A DNA stretch of 64,000 nt from positions 18,569 through 82,568 of the forward strand of contig DLGT01000108.1 of NCBI GenBank assembly GCA_002482845.1. The letters run 5' to 3'. Positions within the stretch are counted from its first letter, which is position 1; each line of letters begins with the position of its first letter. Position numbers and translations under genes: made by a program. Origin of the DNA: Saprospiraceae bacterium UBA7687 (GTDB lineage Bacteria; Bacteroidota; Bacteroidia; Chitinophagales; Saprospiraceae). This document shows positions 10,882-18,353 of the stretch, one piece after another. The notes beneath the pieces are model-generated. The model was not told where the DNA came from. It was given only the letters and a program-made list of their open reading frames with translations, and ran no database searches.

Positions 10882-11284
10882 TTAACTGTAGTGATTGGCC
10901 TTTTTATTTTTAGTCAAAACTTCATAAAATGGCGTTAAGAAGCGAAAACTGCGTGAGCCAAAACGAAAGCCAAATTCGAGTGATAAAGCACGAAGTTCTT
11001 ATTCCGTTTAGTTCGCATCGCAAATCTCAAAGGCGAGTTTTTTCGGTTTAGCTATTTTTTGATGTTTTGGCGTTAAGAAAATGAAACAGCCTTGACTTTT
11101 TGTTTCTTTTGTGTCAAGACAAAAGAAAAAGACGTTAAAATTAATCTATAGTATTAGACTTCATCCACAACCTTATAAATGATGTTCAAAATTTGCAATT
11201 TATCCGTTTATTAAATCCGAAACTTCCGTAATAAATATGAGTCAACTCCAAAATCCTCTTTAAATAAACTAATATTAAAATATA
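10882..11284. other. Intergenic region between convergent genes
   Basis: This 403-bp gap separates the convergent ends of the giant P-domain gene and the pirin gene. It contains a higher-GC segment (about 10930-11060) with no start-to-stop frame of useful length, followed by a strong hairpin listed separately. No gene is supported. Confidence 0.5.
11103..11128. terminator. Perfect 10-bp hairpin, candidate bidirectional terminator
   Basis: TTTCTTTTGT and ACAAAAGAAA are perfectly complementary around a six-base GTCAAG loop. The arms are A/T-rich, so the hairpin could act in both directions between the two convergent genes, but it lacks the GC-rich stem of a classical intrinsic terminator. Confidence 0.45.
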
Positions 11285-12427
11285 CTAGCTTCCTGCTTCG
11301 TAAGTACCATCCGCATATTTGGCAAATCTGCCTGTGTTTTTGTCGTGCACCACATCATATGAAGGCCAAGGCCAACCACCAAATCTCGTTCTGTTAAACT
11401 CATCAAATGCTTGGTGAATCTCTTCTTTCGTATTCATGACAAATGGACCATATTGCATTACCGGTTCATTGATAGGTTTGCCTTGAAGGACAAGGATTTT
11501 TGCATCAATGTTGGATATATTTTCTATTTCGAGTGTCATTTCAGACCTTACTTTCGCTAGATTATATTTGGTAATGGTTTGGTCACCAATGTTCAGCTTT
11601 TCACCTTGATAAAAATAGATGGTTCTATTGATACCTAATGATGCTTTGGGTAAAATAAATGTTGCGCCAGGTTCGATTTTAACATTAAAAATGGCTACTT
11701 CATTTTGCGGATCAGCTGCCCAACTATTTGGAGCCGGTGAAGGTGCTTTATGATTTTCAATCTCGCCAGCAATGACTTCTACCTCTACCCCTTTTTGCTC
11801 GCCAACTTGTACTTGATATCTAGGTATATCCTTGCTCCACAACATTTTAAAATGCGGATCTACCATCTTTGATTTTTTGGGAAGATTGAGCCATATCTGG
11901 AATAATTCCATAGGATTTTCTTGATCTTCATGTATCAAAGGAAACATCTCAGCATGTTGCACACCACGTCCAGCTGTCATCCATTGCACATCGCCTTCAC
12001 CATATCTACCAGAAGCACCCATTGAATCTGAATGATCTACAAAACCTTCTCTCACGACTGTAATGGTCTCAAATCCACGATGCGGATGCCCAGGAAATCC
12101 TGGCACCGTAGTGCCATGATACATCCGCCAACCATCACGAATGATAAAATCATCTCCAATGGATCTACCTTCTAAGTGTTGTGGTTCGGGTCCCATCTCG
12201 CCATTTCCAACAGGAAATTTGTCTTCATGATGGACACAAAACAAAAATGGATCATAAGTATCCCATATAAAGCCCATTGGTTTTATTTCGAGTATTGGTT
12301 TTTGTTGCTCTTCTATTTGCATATCTGATTTTGTTTGTAATGAATTCACGCCAGTAACAACACCTACAGTTGCCACTAAAGATGAACCTAATTTTTTGAA
12401 AAAACTCCTTCGGTGATTCGTTTCCAT
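11285..12427 (-). CDS. Pirin family protein with twin-arginine signal, 380 aa
   Basis: The N-terminal cupin carries HPHRGFETI (residues 114-122) and GVQHAEMF (156-163), which supply the metal ligands known for pirins (three His and one Glu), so the metal site looks intact. A second cupin and the usual C-terminal MQYGPFVMNTKEEI segment follow. Unlike ordinary cytoplasmic pirins it starts with MetEThrAsn-type leader containing RRSFFKK and then a hydrophobic stretch (LVATVGVVTGVNS), which fits a Tat export signal. It is transcribed divergently from a GMC oxidoreductase whose small subunit also has a Tat-like leader, suggesting a shared periplasmic pathway. Pirins of this type can be quercetin dioxygenases; the substrate here is unknown. 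Confidence 0.88.
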   Translation of the reverse strand: METNHRRSFFKKLGSSLVATVGVVTGVNSLQTKSDMQIEEQQKPILEIKPMGFIWDTYDPFLFCVHHEDKFPVGNGEMGPEPQHLEGRSIGDDFIIRDGWRMYHGTTVPGFPGHPHRGFETITVVREGFVDHSDSMGASGRYGEGDVQWMTAGRGVQHAEMFPLIHEDQENPMELFQIWLNLPKKSKMVDPHFKMLWSKDIPRYQVQVGEQKGVEVEVIAGEIENHKAPSPAPNSWAADPQNEVAIFNVKIEPGATFILPKASLGINRTIYFYQGEKLNIGDQTITKYNLAKVRSEMTLEIENISNIDAKILVLQGKPINEPVMQYGPFVMNTKEEIHQAFDEFNRTRFGGWPWPSYDVVHDKNTGRFAKYADGTYEAGS

Positions 12428-12644
12428 TTCTTAATAGATTATATTTGTTATAACAAATGTTTATTAGAATGGTTTGAAAAGCATTTTATAAAAAGTAGGA
12501 AAATTGAAATTAAATGAAATATTAATGACATTTTAGTCAAAAAATGAAATATTAAACATCGTAATACACGTAGTTATAAAGTATTTGTATATCTATCGCT
12601 TTAATTAATATTTACCCAAAACCACCATAATTTACACCCAAAAT

Positions 12645-14408
12645 ATGACGGATACAACTTATTTGAATATTAAAAGTACAAAGCTCCATACTTACGATGC
12701 CATTGTAGTAGGTAGTGGCATAAGTGGTGGATGGGCAGCAAAAGAATTAACAGAAAAAGGTCTCAAAGTCCTGCTGATAGAGCGTGGACAAAGACACGAT
12801 CACGTCAAAGATTATAAAACAGCATCTCAAGACCCGTGGGAATTTGGTCATGGTGGCATGACCACACAAGCCCAAAAATCAGATTATCCAGTCATCCATA
12901 GAGGTTGGGCAGCACAAGAAGCAGTCATGGACGCTTGGGTAAATGAAAAAGACTGTCCGTACTCTGAGATAAAACCATTCACTTGGTGGAGAAGTTATCG
13001 AATGGGAGGAAGAAGTGTCATTTGGGGAAGACAAAGTTATAGACTTAGTGATTTAGATTTTGAAGCAAATGCAAAAGAAGGGATAGGTGTAGACTGGCCA
13101 ATAAGGTATAAAGACTTAGCTCCTTGGTACGATGTTGTTGAAAAATTTATAGGTGTAAGTGGCATAAAACAAGGCTTAGCACACCTACCTGATGGACAAT
13201 TTCAACCTGGCATGGACTTGAATATTGTAGAAAAAGAAATAGCCAAAAAAATTGGAACTCATTATAAAAACAGCCGTCACCTTTTCATAGGAAGAGTAGC
13301 CAACCTTACATCAGATTTACCTGGTAGAAGCAAATGTCAATACAGGAATAGATGTTGGGAAGGATGTCCTTATGGTGGATATTTCAGCACACAGTCATCA
13401 ACATTACCTGCCGCTTTGGCTACTGGAAATCTTCATATTGTCACGGGAGCCATAGCCAAACAAATCTTATATGACAAAGATAATAAGAAAGCAACTGGTG
13501 TTGAAATCTTAGATACCGAAGACAATAAAACCTATGAATTTAAGAGTAAAATCATATTTGTGTGCGCCTCAGCACTGAATAGTACTTGGTTAATGATGAA
13601 TTCTGCCACAGACGTTTGGCCTGAAGGATTAGGAAGTAGCAGCGGCGAACTGGGCCATAATGTCATGGATCATCATTATAACCTTGGTGCAAGTGGTAAA
13701 ATGGATGGTTTTGAAGAATTTTATACCTACGGCAGACGTCCCAATGGTTTTTATATCCCAAGATTTGTAAACTTGAATGGTGACAAACGCAGCTATCTGA
13801 GAGGATTTGGTTATCAAGGATCAGCAAGTAGAGAAGAATGGCAAAGAGATGTAGCAGAACTTGGCATCGGTGTTGATTTAAAAAACATGCTCACTACGCC
13901 TGGTCAATGGCAAATAGGAAGCACAGGGTTTGGTGAGATATTGCCACATCATGACAATAAAATCATGCTAGATCAAAGGCTTTATGATAAAGATGGAAAT
14001 ATCACCACAGATACAAACTTAGGAAAACAAAAAACAGACAAATGGGGATTGCCTATCTTAGCAATGGACGCCGAACTCAGAGAAAATGAGTTGAACATGC
14101 GCAAAGACATTGTAGAAGAAATGAAACAAATGTTCGAAAATGCTGGCGTAAAAGACGTCAACATATGGGATGCTGGACATAATATGGGACATGGAATCCA
14201 CGAAATGGGTACTGCTCGTATGGGACTCGATCCGAAGACATCGGTCTTAAATGGTTGGAATCAAGTATGGGATGCGTCAAATGTATTTGTGACAGACGGA
14301 GCTTGCATGACGAGTAGTGCATGTCAAAATCCATCCTTGACCTATATGGCATTGACCGCACGAGCAGCAGATTATGCCGTAAGTGAACTTAAAAAACAAA
14401 ATCTATAA
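12645..14408 (+). CDS. GMC family FAD-dependent oxidoreductase, 587 aa
   Basis: An FAD-binding Rossmann motif GSGISGG lies at residues 23-29, ending in LLIERG. The C-terminal GMC domain has HEMGTARMG, then the FAD-contacting VFVTDGACMTSSACQNPSLT. In the middle is CQYRNRCWEGCPYGG, a cysteine-rich segment common in the gluconate/sorbitol dehydrogenase-like branch. There is no signal peptide. The next gene, 8 bp downstream, encodes a small subunit with a Tat-like leader, so the enzyme probably reaches the periplasm by co-export with it. The family oxidises sugar or alcohol hydroxyls; the exact substrate cannot be read from the sequence. Confidence 0.92.
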   Translation: MTDTTYLNIKSTKLHTYDAIVVGSGISGGWAAKELTEKGLKVLLIERGQRHDHVKDYKTASQDPWEFGHGGMTTQAQKSDYPVIHRGWAAQEAVMDAWVNEKDCPYSEIKPFTWWRSYRMGGRSVIWGRQSYRLSDLDFEANAKEGIGVDWPIRYKDLAPWYDVVEKFIGVSGIKQGLAHLPDGQFQPGMDLNIVEKEIAKKIGTHYKNSRHLFIGRVANLTSDLPGRSKCQYRNRCWEGCPYGGYFSTQSSTLPAALATGNLHIVTGAIAKQILYDKDNKKATGVEILDTEDNKTYEFKSKIIFVCASALNSTWLMMNSATDVWPEGLGSSSGELGHNVMDHHYNLGASGKMDGFEEFYTYGRRPNGFYIPRFVNLNGDKRSYLRGFGYQGSASREEWQRDVAELGIGVDLKNMLTTPGQWQIGSTGFGEILPHHDNKIMLDQRLYDKDGNITTDTNLGKQKTDKWGLPILAMDAELRENELNMRKDIVEEMKQMFENAGVKDVNIWDAGHNMGHGIHEMGTARMGLDPKTSVLNGWNQVWDASNVFVTDGACMTSSACQNPSLTYMALTARAADYAVSELKKQNL

Positions 14409-14416
14409 TCACAAAC

Positions 14417-14989
14417 ATGGACAGAAGAACAATCATAAAACAAATATCAATCTTGACAGGTGCGGCCTTTGTAGGTGGCCAAATATTTATGCAATCAGGA
14501 TGCAAAACGGATGGACAGACTACAAAAGCATTATTAACAAATGATCAAATAGCGCTCCTAGATGAAATAGGTGAAACCATCCTACCACAAACAGATAGTC
14601 CTGGTGCCAAGTCAACAAATATTGGTGCTTTTATGCATAAAATTGTGACAGATTGTTACAGTACTGAAGAACAGAAAATATTTATAGAAGGCTTGGAAAA
14701 TATCAAACAAAGCTTTGAAACAAAATATTCTACTTCATTTATAAGTGCTAATGAAGATCAGAAGACAGCATTTCTAAATGAAGTAAATACAGAGGCCATC
14801 GCATATAGAAAAGCCAAAAAATATGAAGACCCTGAACACTATTTTGTAATGATGAAACAACTTACAATATTGGGTTATTTCTCATCAGAAATCGGTGCTA
14901 CGAAGGCACTTAATTACATAGCAGTTCCAGGTAAATATGACGGAAGTTACCCTTACAAAAAAGGTGATAAAGCTTGGGCTAGTAGTTGA
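14417..14989 (+). CDS. Gluconate 2-dehydrogenase subunit 3 family protein (Tat lipoprotein), 190 aa
   Basis: The start MDRRTIIKQISILTG is a twin-arginine motif followed by a hydrophobic stretch and a lipobox-like MQSGC, so it is expected to be a membrane-anchored lipoprotein. The body (LLDEIGETILPQTDSPGA, KIVTDCYSTEEQKIF, FLNEVN) matches the small subunit that partners GMC dehydrogenases. It lies 8 bp behind the GMC gene and the two surely form one operon. In the family, this subunit carries the Tat signal for the complex and is needed for flavoprotein maturation. Confidence 0.88.
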   Translation: MDRRTIIKQISILTGAAFVGGQIFMQSGCKTDGQTTKALLTNDQIALLDEIGETILPQTDSPGAKSTNIGAFMHKIVTDCYSTEEQKIFIEGLENIKQSFETKYSTSFISANEDQKTAFLNEVNTEAIAYRKAKKYEDPEHYFVMMKQLTILGYFSSEIGATKALNYIAVPGKYDGSYPYKKGDKAWASS

Positions 14990-15032
14990 AAATGGTTAAG
15001 AAAGTAGAAGGTTACATCTTATATAAGTTTTG

Positions 15033-15688
15033 TCAGTTCTTCTTCCCAAATGTCTTCTTCTTCGCCTTAATCCTAGCCTCCGTTTTGTCGATAAATGTCT
15101 GATAATCATCATTCAAAACGACAGATTTCAAATTGCCAATCCATTTTTTTACTTCTTTGTATTGAGCCATTTTTTCCTTTAACACGATAAGTTTTGAAAA
15201 AATCAAAGGTTTGTCTATTCCTTTGACGGTCAATGCAAAATCAATCAACTTTTCTGCTTCTACACCTTCGTCAAAATCTATCAAAAGTTGTATAAAATAA
15301 GGATATACAAAAACAGCCTTGATATCTGCTGCTAATGCATCTTGGAAATATGTTTTGGCAATAGTGCTCTGACTAGATAAAGAATTTAATGAAATGGGGC
15401 TCTTTTTCCAAATCTCATCGTTAAAAATACTCGGCGTAGCTATTGCTATGCCTGCGCTTTTTGCCTCGACCTTTGAAAAAATAGTTCCCATTATTATTTA
15501 ACTTATTATCTAGTCAGAGCACCAACATAATCTTGCAACTGTTCTGCATACACCCTGCCATATAGACAGAGTGTTGCAGCGTTGTTGTTATCACCAGACA
15601 AAGCATACTCTAGAGATTCTATAGCTTCTTCTAAATTGTACGGATAGGCATCTAAGGCCTTGACTAAATATTTATCTATCGAACTCAT
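15033..15688 (-). pseudogene. TPR-repeat protein gene interrupted by a MITE
   Basis: The 5' part (from ATG 15688, MSSIDKYLVKALDAYPYN) contains half a TPR, ALCLYGRVYAEQLQDYVGA, and then hits a stop inside the inserted element. The 3' part resumes with AKTYFQDALAADIKAVF after the element. Joined directly, YVGAKTYFQDALA restores the TPR spacing A-x3-F-x2-A, which shows that the two fragments were one gene of about 170 codons. The start overlaps the end of prfH by 17 bp, so it was the third gene of the rtcB2-prfH operon. An ATG inside the element (15491) opens a 152-codon frame that runs into the 3' half in phase, so a hybrid protein could still be made. The C-terminus is Lys-rich (RIKAKKKTFGKKN). 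Function unknown; an accessory role in ribosome repair is inference. Confidence 0.8.
15364..15522. mobile_element. 159-bp MITE with perfect 17-bp terminal inverted repeats, copy 1
   Basis: The ends are GTGCTCTGACTAGATAA (15364-15380) and its exact complement (15506-15522). A central hairpin GGCGTAGC-TATT-GCTATGCC (one G-U pair) sits in the middle. No transposase is encoded, so this is a miniature inverted-repeat element. A clear target-site duplication is not visible; flanks read GGCAATA and CAACATA. It splits the TPR gene behind prfH. A second copy in the same orientation is at 22900-23057. Confidence 0.85.
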
Positions 15689-16376
15689 TTCCAAAATTAT
15701 TTTTTAAATCATTTTTTAAACTTAACCTTTGGGATTTATACCCTTTTTCTACTTTCATTTTTTTGAAATCAGAACCACGAAATGTCCTGACTGGATTGCC
15801 ACGCTCTATCTGCATTTGGTTTTTCCATTGAGACAGTTCATTGGTCTTTAAGGATTCCAAATGTTTTTCACGGATTTTCACTAAGAGACGGTCATAAGCC
15901 AATTTTTTGTTCTGATGCTGTGAGCGACTATCCATGGCTACCACTTGTATTCCTGTAGGAAAATGAGTTGCTCGGATAGCAGAACTCACCTTATTGACAT
16001 GTTGCCCTCCCGCACCCGAACTCCGCATAGCCTGAAAGGAAATATCCGTATCCTTTACTTCAACATTTTCAGCACTTTCCACTTCAAAAATACCAATATT
16101 CCAATTCTTTCGTTTATGGTCTTTGCGTATTTCGCTCTCTCCTATCCATTGTATCGTACCAATCCACGAAGCGACAAAACTCAATGTTTGTTCGCCATCT
16201 ATAGATAAAAGTGCTGTCTCTACAGACCCATTTTCGTCTCCTGCTATTTTTTGCAATACCTGAATATCTAGTCCTTGGTTTCTTGCTTCATCCATTAAAA
16301 TCTGAAGTACCCGAGCGACTACTCGGGTACATTCAGCCGGTCCACGACCTGATGTGATTTGAATTAACTTTTGCAT
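15672..16376 (-). CDS. prfH: Peptide chain release factor H (PrfH), 234 aa
   Basis: This is a class I release-factor homologue with SSGAGGQHVNK; the GGQ tripeptide that triggers peptidyl-tRNA hydrolysis is at residues 123-125. It lacks the long N-terminal domain of RF1/RF2 and is much shorter than their ~360 aa, as PrfH is. It begins 4 bp after the rtcB2 stop and overlaps the following TPR gene. Published work on the PrfH-RtcB2 pair (established knowledge) shows that PrfH recognises 30S subunits cleaved in the 16S decoding centre by ribotoxins, frees the peptide and opens the site so RtcB2 can reseal the RNA. The start MQKLIQITSGRGP is the usual one for the family. Confidence 0.93.
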   Translation of the reverse strand: MQKLIQITSGRGPAECTRVVARVLQILMDEARNQGLDIQVLQKIAGDENGSVETALLSIDGEQTLSFVASWIGTIQWIGESEIRKDHKRKNWNIGIFEVESAENVEVKDTDISFQAMRSSGAGGQHVNKVSSAIRATHFPTGIQVVAMDSRSQHQNKKLAYDRLLVKIREKHLESLKTNELSQWKNQMQIERGNPVRTFRGSDFKKMKVEKGYKSQRLSLKNDLKNNFGNEFDR

Positions 16377-16380
16377 GATG

Positions 16381-17775
16381 TTATCCTTTGTCCATTCTTA
16401 CTATTTTGGGTGTGAAAGTGCCCATAACATCAACCAATTCTATTTGCAACGACATGACTTTCGTGATGTCTTTGTATGCCATTGGCGACTCATCGATACT
16501 ACCACCGATTAAAGTCACGCCAGCATCTTTGAGTCGTTTTTTGATCTCATGTTGTGCAAATTGAGATTTGCATTGCGCTCTTGAAAACAATCTTCCCGCT
16601 CCATGTGAAGCAGATTGGATACTGTTTTCATCACCTTTACCCACCACAATATATCCTGGCGCGGTCATCGATCCCGGAATGATGCCCGCTACGCCACGAG
16701 CTGCCGGAGTAGCGCCTTTGCGATGAACGATACATTCTTTGCCATCTACGATTTCGCGCCAAGCTAGATTGTGGCTGTTGGAAATATTGACCAAAACACG
16801 TTTGCCCAATGCTTTGCTAAGTCGTCGATGTATGTCTTCATGACAAGCCGCCGCATAGTCCCCTGCCAAATTCATCGCCAACCAATATTCCATACCATCG
16901 TGGGTATTCAGGTCCAACCACGCCAGATGCTGCACCTGACGTGGCAAAGGACACTGCTTCATAGCGAGGGTCGTATAATGTTTGGCAATATTGGCACCCA
17001 ATCCACGCGAACCACTGTGAGACAAGACTGCAAAATAACTACCAGGTTTGAGTTTCCATTCTGGCAAAGTCCTATCGATATCCACGATGCCAAACTCTAC
17101 AAAATGATTGCCACCACCTGAGGTGCCGAGTTGTTTGTACGCTTTGTCGACCATACCTTTGAGCAATGGAATTTCTCTAAATTCTTTCCTGTCCAACACA
17201 GCATGATCGGCTTTGATCTTGTGCGTTTCTGTCATACCAAACTTAGTGTGGTCTTGGAGTATGTTTTTCAATTCATCTTCCCGACCATTGACATAAGTTC
17301 CTGGCAAATCAAAAATAGACAAACTCATCCTACAGCCGATATCCACACCAACGCCATAAGGAATGACTGCATTGTCGGTCGCCAATACACCACCAATCGG
17401 AAGTCCATAACCTGCATGTCCATCGGGCATGAGCGCACCTTTAACGGCAACAGGAAGCTTGAGTGATTCGTACAGTTGATACTTAGCGGCATCTTCTATT
17501 TCATTTTCGCCATAAATCTGGAAAGGCACCCGTTCTGATTTTAATCGATGCATTTTTAGTTCTACAGGTTTGACTAGACTTTCGGCTATTTTCCCCCAAG
17601 TTGGGTCGCCCATATAAGTATCCGGTTTGAGCAAAACTTCTTTCGCTTGTGCCAAGACACTTTCTTTTTTCTCGCGCTTCTTGTATCTATTGATATATCC
17701 GAGCGCAATGTTTATTGAATTATTTTGAGGAAAGCCCAATTTAATTAAGTCCTTCCCTGAGATTTTACTTCCCAT
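16381..17775 (-). CDS. rtcB: RNA-splicing ligase RtcB, PrfH-associated type (RtcB2), 464 aa
   Basis: All RtcB hallmarks are present: DGHAGYGLPIGGV (118-130), VDIGCRM with Asp145 and Cys148 as Mn ligands, GGGNHFVEFG with His224, LSHSGSRG with His253, NSHNLAWRE, and the guanylylated histidine in HRKGA (His351). The frame is open 19 codons further upstream, but family members start with a segment like MGSKISGKDLIKLGFPQ, so ATG 17775 is chosen. RtcB joins 2',3'-cyclic phosphate and 5'-OH RNA ends using GTP and Mn. Its tight coupling to prfH (4-bp gap) marks it as the RtcB2 branch, dedicated to ribosome repair and not tRNA splicing. A leader with attenuator architecture lies upstream at 18047-18229. 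Confidence 0.94.
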   Translation of the reverse strand: MGSKISGKDLIKLGFPQNNSINIALGYINRYKKREKKESVLAQAKEVLLKPDTYMGDPTWGKIAESLVKPVELKMHRLKSERVPFQIYGENEIEDAAKYQLYESLKLPVAVKGALMPDGHAGYGLPIGGVLATDNAVIPYGVGVDIGCRMSLSIFDLPGTYVNGREDELKNILQDHTKFGMTETHKIKADHAVLDRKEFREIPLLKGMVDKAYKQLGTSGGGNHFVEFGIVDIDRTLPEWKLKPGSYFAVLSHSGSRGLGANIAKHYTTLAMKQCPLPRQVQHLAWLDLNTHDGMEYWLAMNLAGDYAAACHEDIHRRLSKALGKRVLVNISNSHNLAWREIVDGKECIVHRKGATPAARGVAGIIPGSMTAPGYIVVGKGDENSIQSASHGAGRLFSRAQCKSQFAQHEIKKRLKDAGVTLIGGSIDESPMAYKDITKVMSLQIELVDVMGTFTPKIVRMDKG

Positions 17776-17826
17776 GAATGATTGATTTTGAATGAAAGTC
17801 ATTTTGTAAAAACAGCTTTTATTTTT

Positions 17827-17863
17827 ACTCAACCTAAATCCTTCTCTTAAAAAAGAAGGACTT
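17827..17863. repeat. 37-bp hairpin repeat, copy 1
   Basis: The copy contains CCTAAATCCTTCTCTT and its folding partner AGAAGGACTT; TCCTTCT and AGAAGGA pair around an A-rich loop. It differs from the copy at 18003-18039 at one position. It resembles the REP-like palindromic units common between Bacteroidota genes (recollection, not a search). Confidence 0.75.
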
Positions 17864-18002
17864 AAGATGCGTTTCTACAAAACGACTTTAGATTAATTTT
17901 TTATAAATATAATTACGGTGCAATATGAATTGCAAAACGGTAGGTTTGCCTGAAAAATAATTTCAAGCTTCAAAATGATACCAAACGGGAAATTTTTAGT
18001 TA

Positions 18003-18039
18003 ACTCATCCTAAATCCTTCTCTTAAAAAAGAAGGACTT
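18003..18039. repeat. 37-bp hairpin repeat, copy 2
   Basis: Same orientation and 36 of 37 bases identical to 17827-17863. It lies just beyond the leader terminator, so any transcript reading through into rtcB2 carries both hairpins. Confidence 0.75.
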
Positions 18040-18053
18040 GAATAAAAACAAAA

Positions 18054-18083
18054 AAGCCCGTTGAAATGTATTTCTTCGGGCTT
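18054..18083 (-). terminator. Intrinsic terminator inside the rtcB2 leader
   Basis: On the minus strand AAGCCCG pairs with CGGGCTT, and an inner GAAA/TTTC stem follows after a symmetric AA/AA loop; a TTTTTTGTTTTT tract comes directly after. It is the best-formed terminator in this part of the window and stands between the 24-codon ORF and rtcB2. It could alternatively simply end a free-standing small RNA. Confidence 0.85.
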
Positions 18084-18108
18084 CATATATCTATGGGAAA
18101 GGATATTC

Positions 18109-18183
18109 TTAAGAGAAATGTAAGCCACGAAGAATGCTGTCAGCAGGTGCTGCGCTATTCTGATTTGATGTGAAACAAGACAT
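18109..18183 (-). CDS. 24-codon leader peptide candidate upstream of rtcB2
   Basis: The ORF runs ATG to TAA and encodes 24 residues starting MSCFTSNQNSAAPAD and ending GLHFS. It lies about 33 nt behind the predicted transcription start, and its stop is 26 nt before the terminator stem. No codon run points to a particular amino acid sensor. Its start is immediately behind RNA segment 1, and its codons 17-21 form segment 2, so translating it would disrupt the 1:2 and 2:3 pairings. Whether the peptide itself has a function is unknown. Confidence 0.5.
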   Translation of the reverse strand: MSCFTSNQNSAAPADSILRGLHFS

Positions 18184-18315
18184 AATCTTCGTGTTAAAAT
18201 GGTTTATAATAAATAACGATGCAAAAGTATATCGGGATGAGGACAGTAAAAAATTATTCTACTGCAATATGTTTTTATTAAGAGAAATTGGGAAGAAATT
18301 AACAGAAATTGAGTT

Positions 18316-18334
18316 TGACAAATAAAGTTTGTCA
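18316..18334 (-). terminator. Weak hairpin behind the acyl-CoA dehydrogenase gene
   Basis: TGACAAA and TTTGTCA pair perfectly (7 bp, 5-nt loop) 20 bp after the stop. No U-run follows, so termination is uncertain; read-through would enter the rtcB2 leader. Confidence 0.35.
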
Positions 18335-18353
18335 TTAATTAATGTTAAAAAGT

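Larger units (their letters stand above)
17776..18046 (-). promoter_or_regulatory. 5' region of rtcB2 between the leader terminator and the start codon
   Basis: This 271-bp stretch holds two copies of a hairpin repeat (listed separately) and, on the minus strand, TTTTG followed 21 nt later by TATATTTA (roughly 17931 down to 17900), an imperfect match to the -33/-7 promoter. rtcB2 may therefore have its own weak promoter besides read-through from the leader. Confidence 0.35.
18047..18229 (-). promoter_or_regulatory. Candidate attenuator leader of the rtcB2-prfH operon
   Basis: On the minus strand a -7 element TACTTTTG (18229-18222) is followed by a ~170-nt leader. Segment 1, CACGAAGA (18193-18186), ends two bases before the ATG of a 24-codon ORF. 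Segment 2, UUCUUCGUGGCUU (18134-18122), is codons 17-21 of that ORF. Segment 3, AAGCCCGAAGAA (18083-18072), is the 5' side of an intrinsic terminator, and segment 4, CGGGCUU (18060-18054), is its 3' side, followed by a U-run. Segments 1:2 pair over 8 bp. Segments 2:3 pair over 12 bp with one bulged U. Segments 3:4 form the terminator. These are mutually exclusive in the classical 1:2/3:4 versus 2:3 way. The regulatory role is inference. Confidence 0.6.

Noticed and set aside
11103..11128. Transposon terminal repeat
   Set aside because: The hairpin arms are adjacent, with no element body between them.
15033..15491. Independent 152-aa gene starting at 15491
   Set aside because: The first ~42 residues are encoded by the MITE; the remainder is the 3' half of the interrupted TPR gene.
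18047..18229. 6S RNA or tmRNA
   Set aside because: There is no closing stem between the 5' and 3' ends, no tRNA-like domain and no tag-peptide frame.
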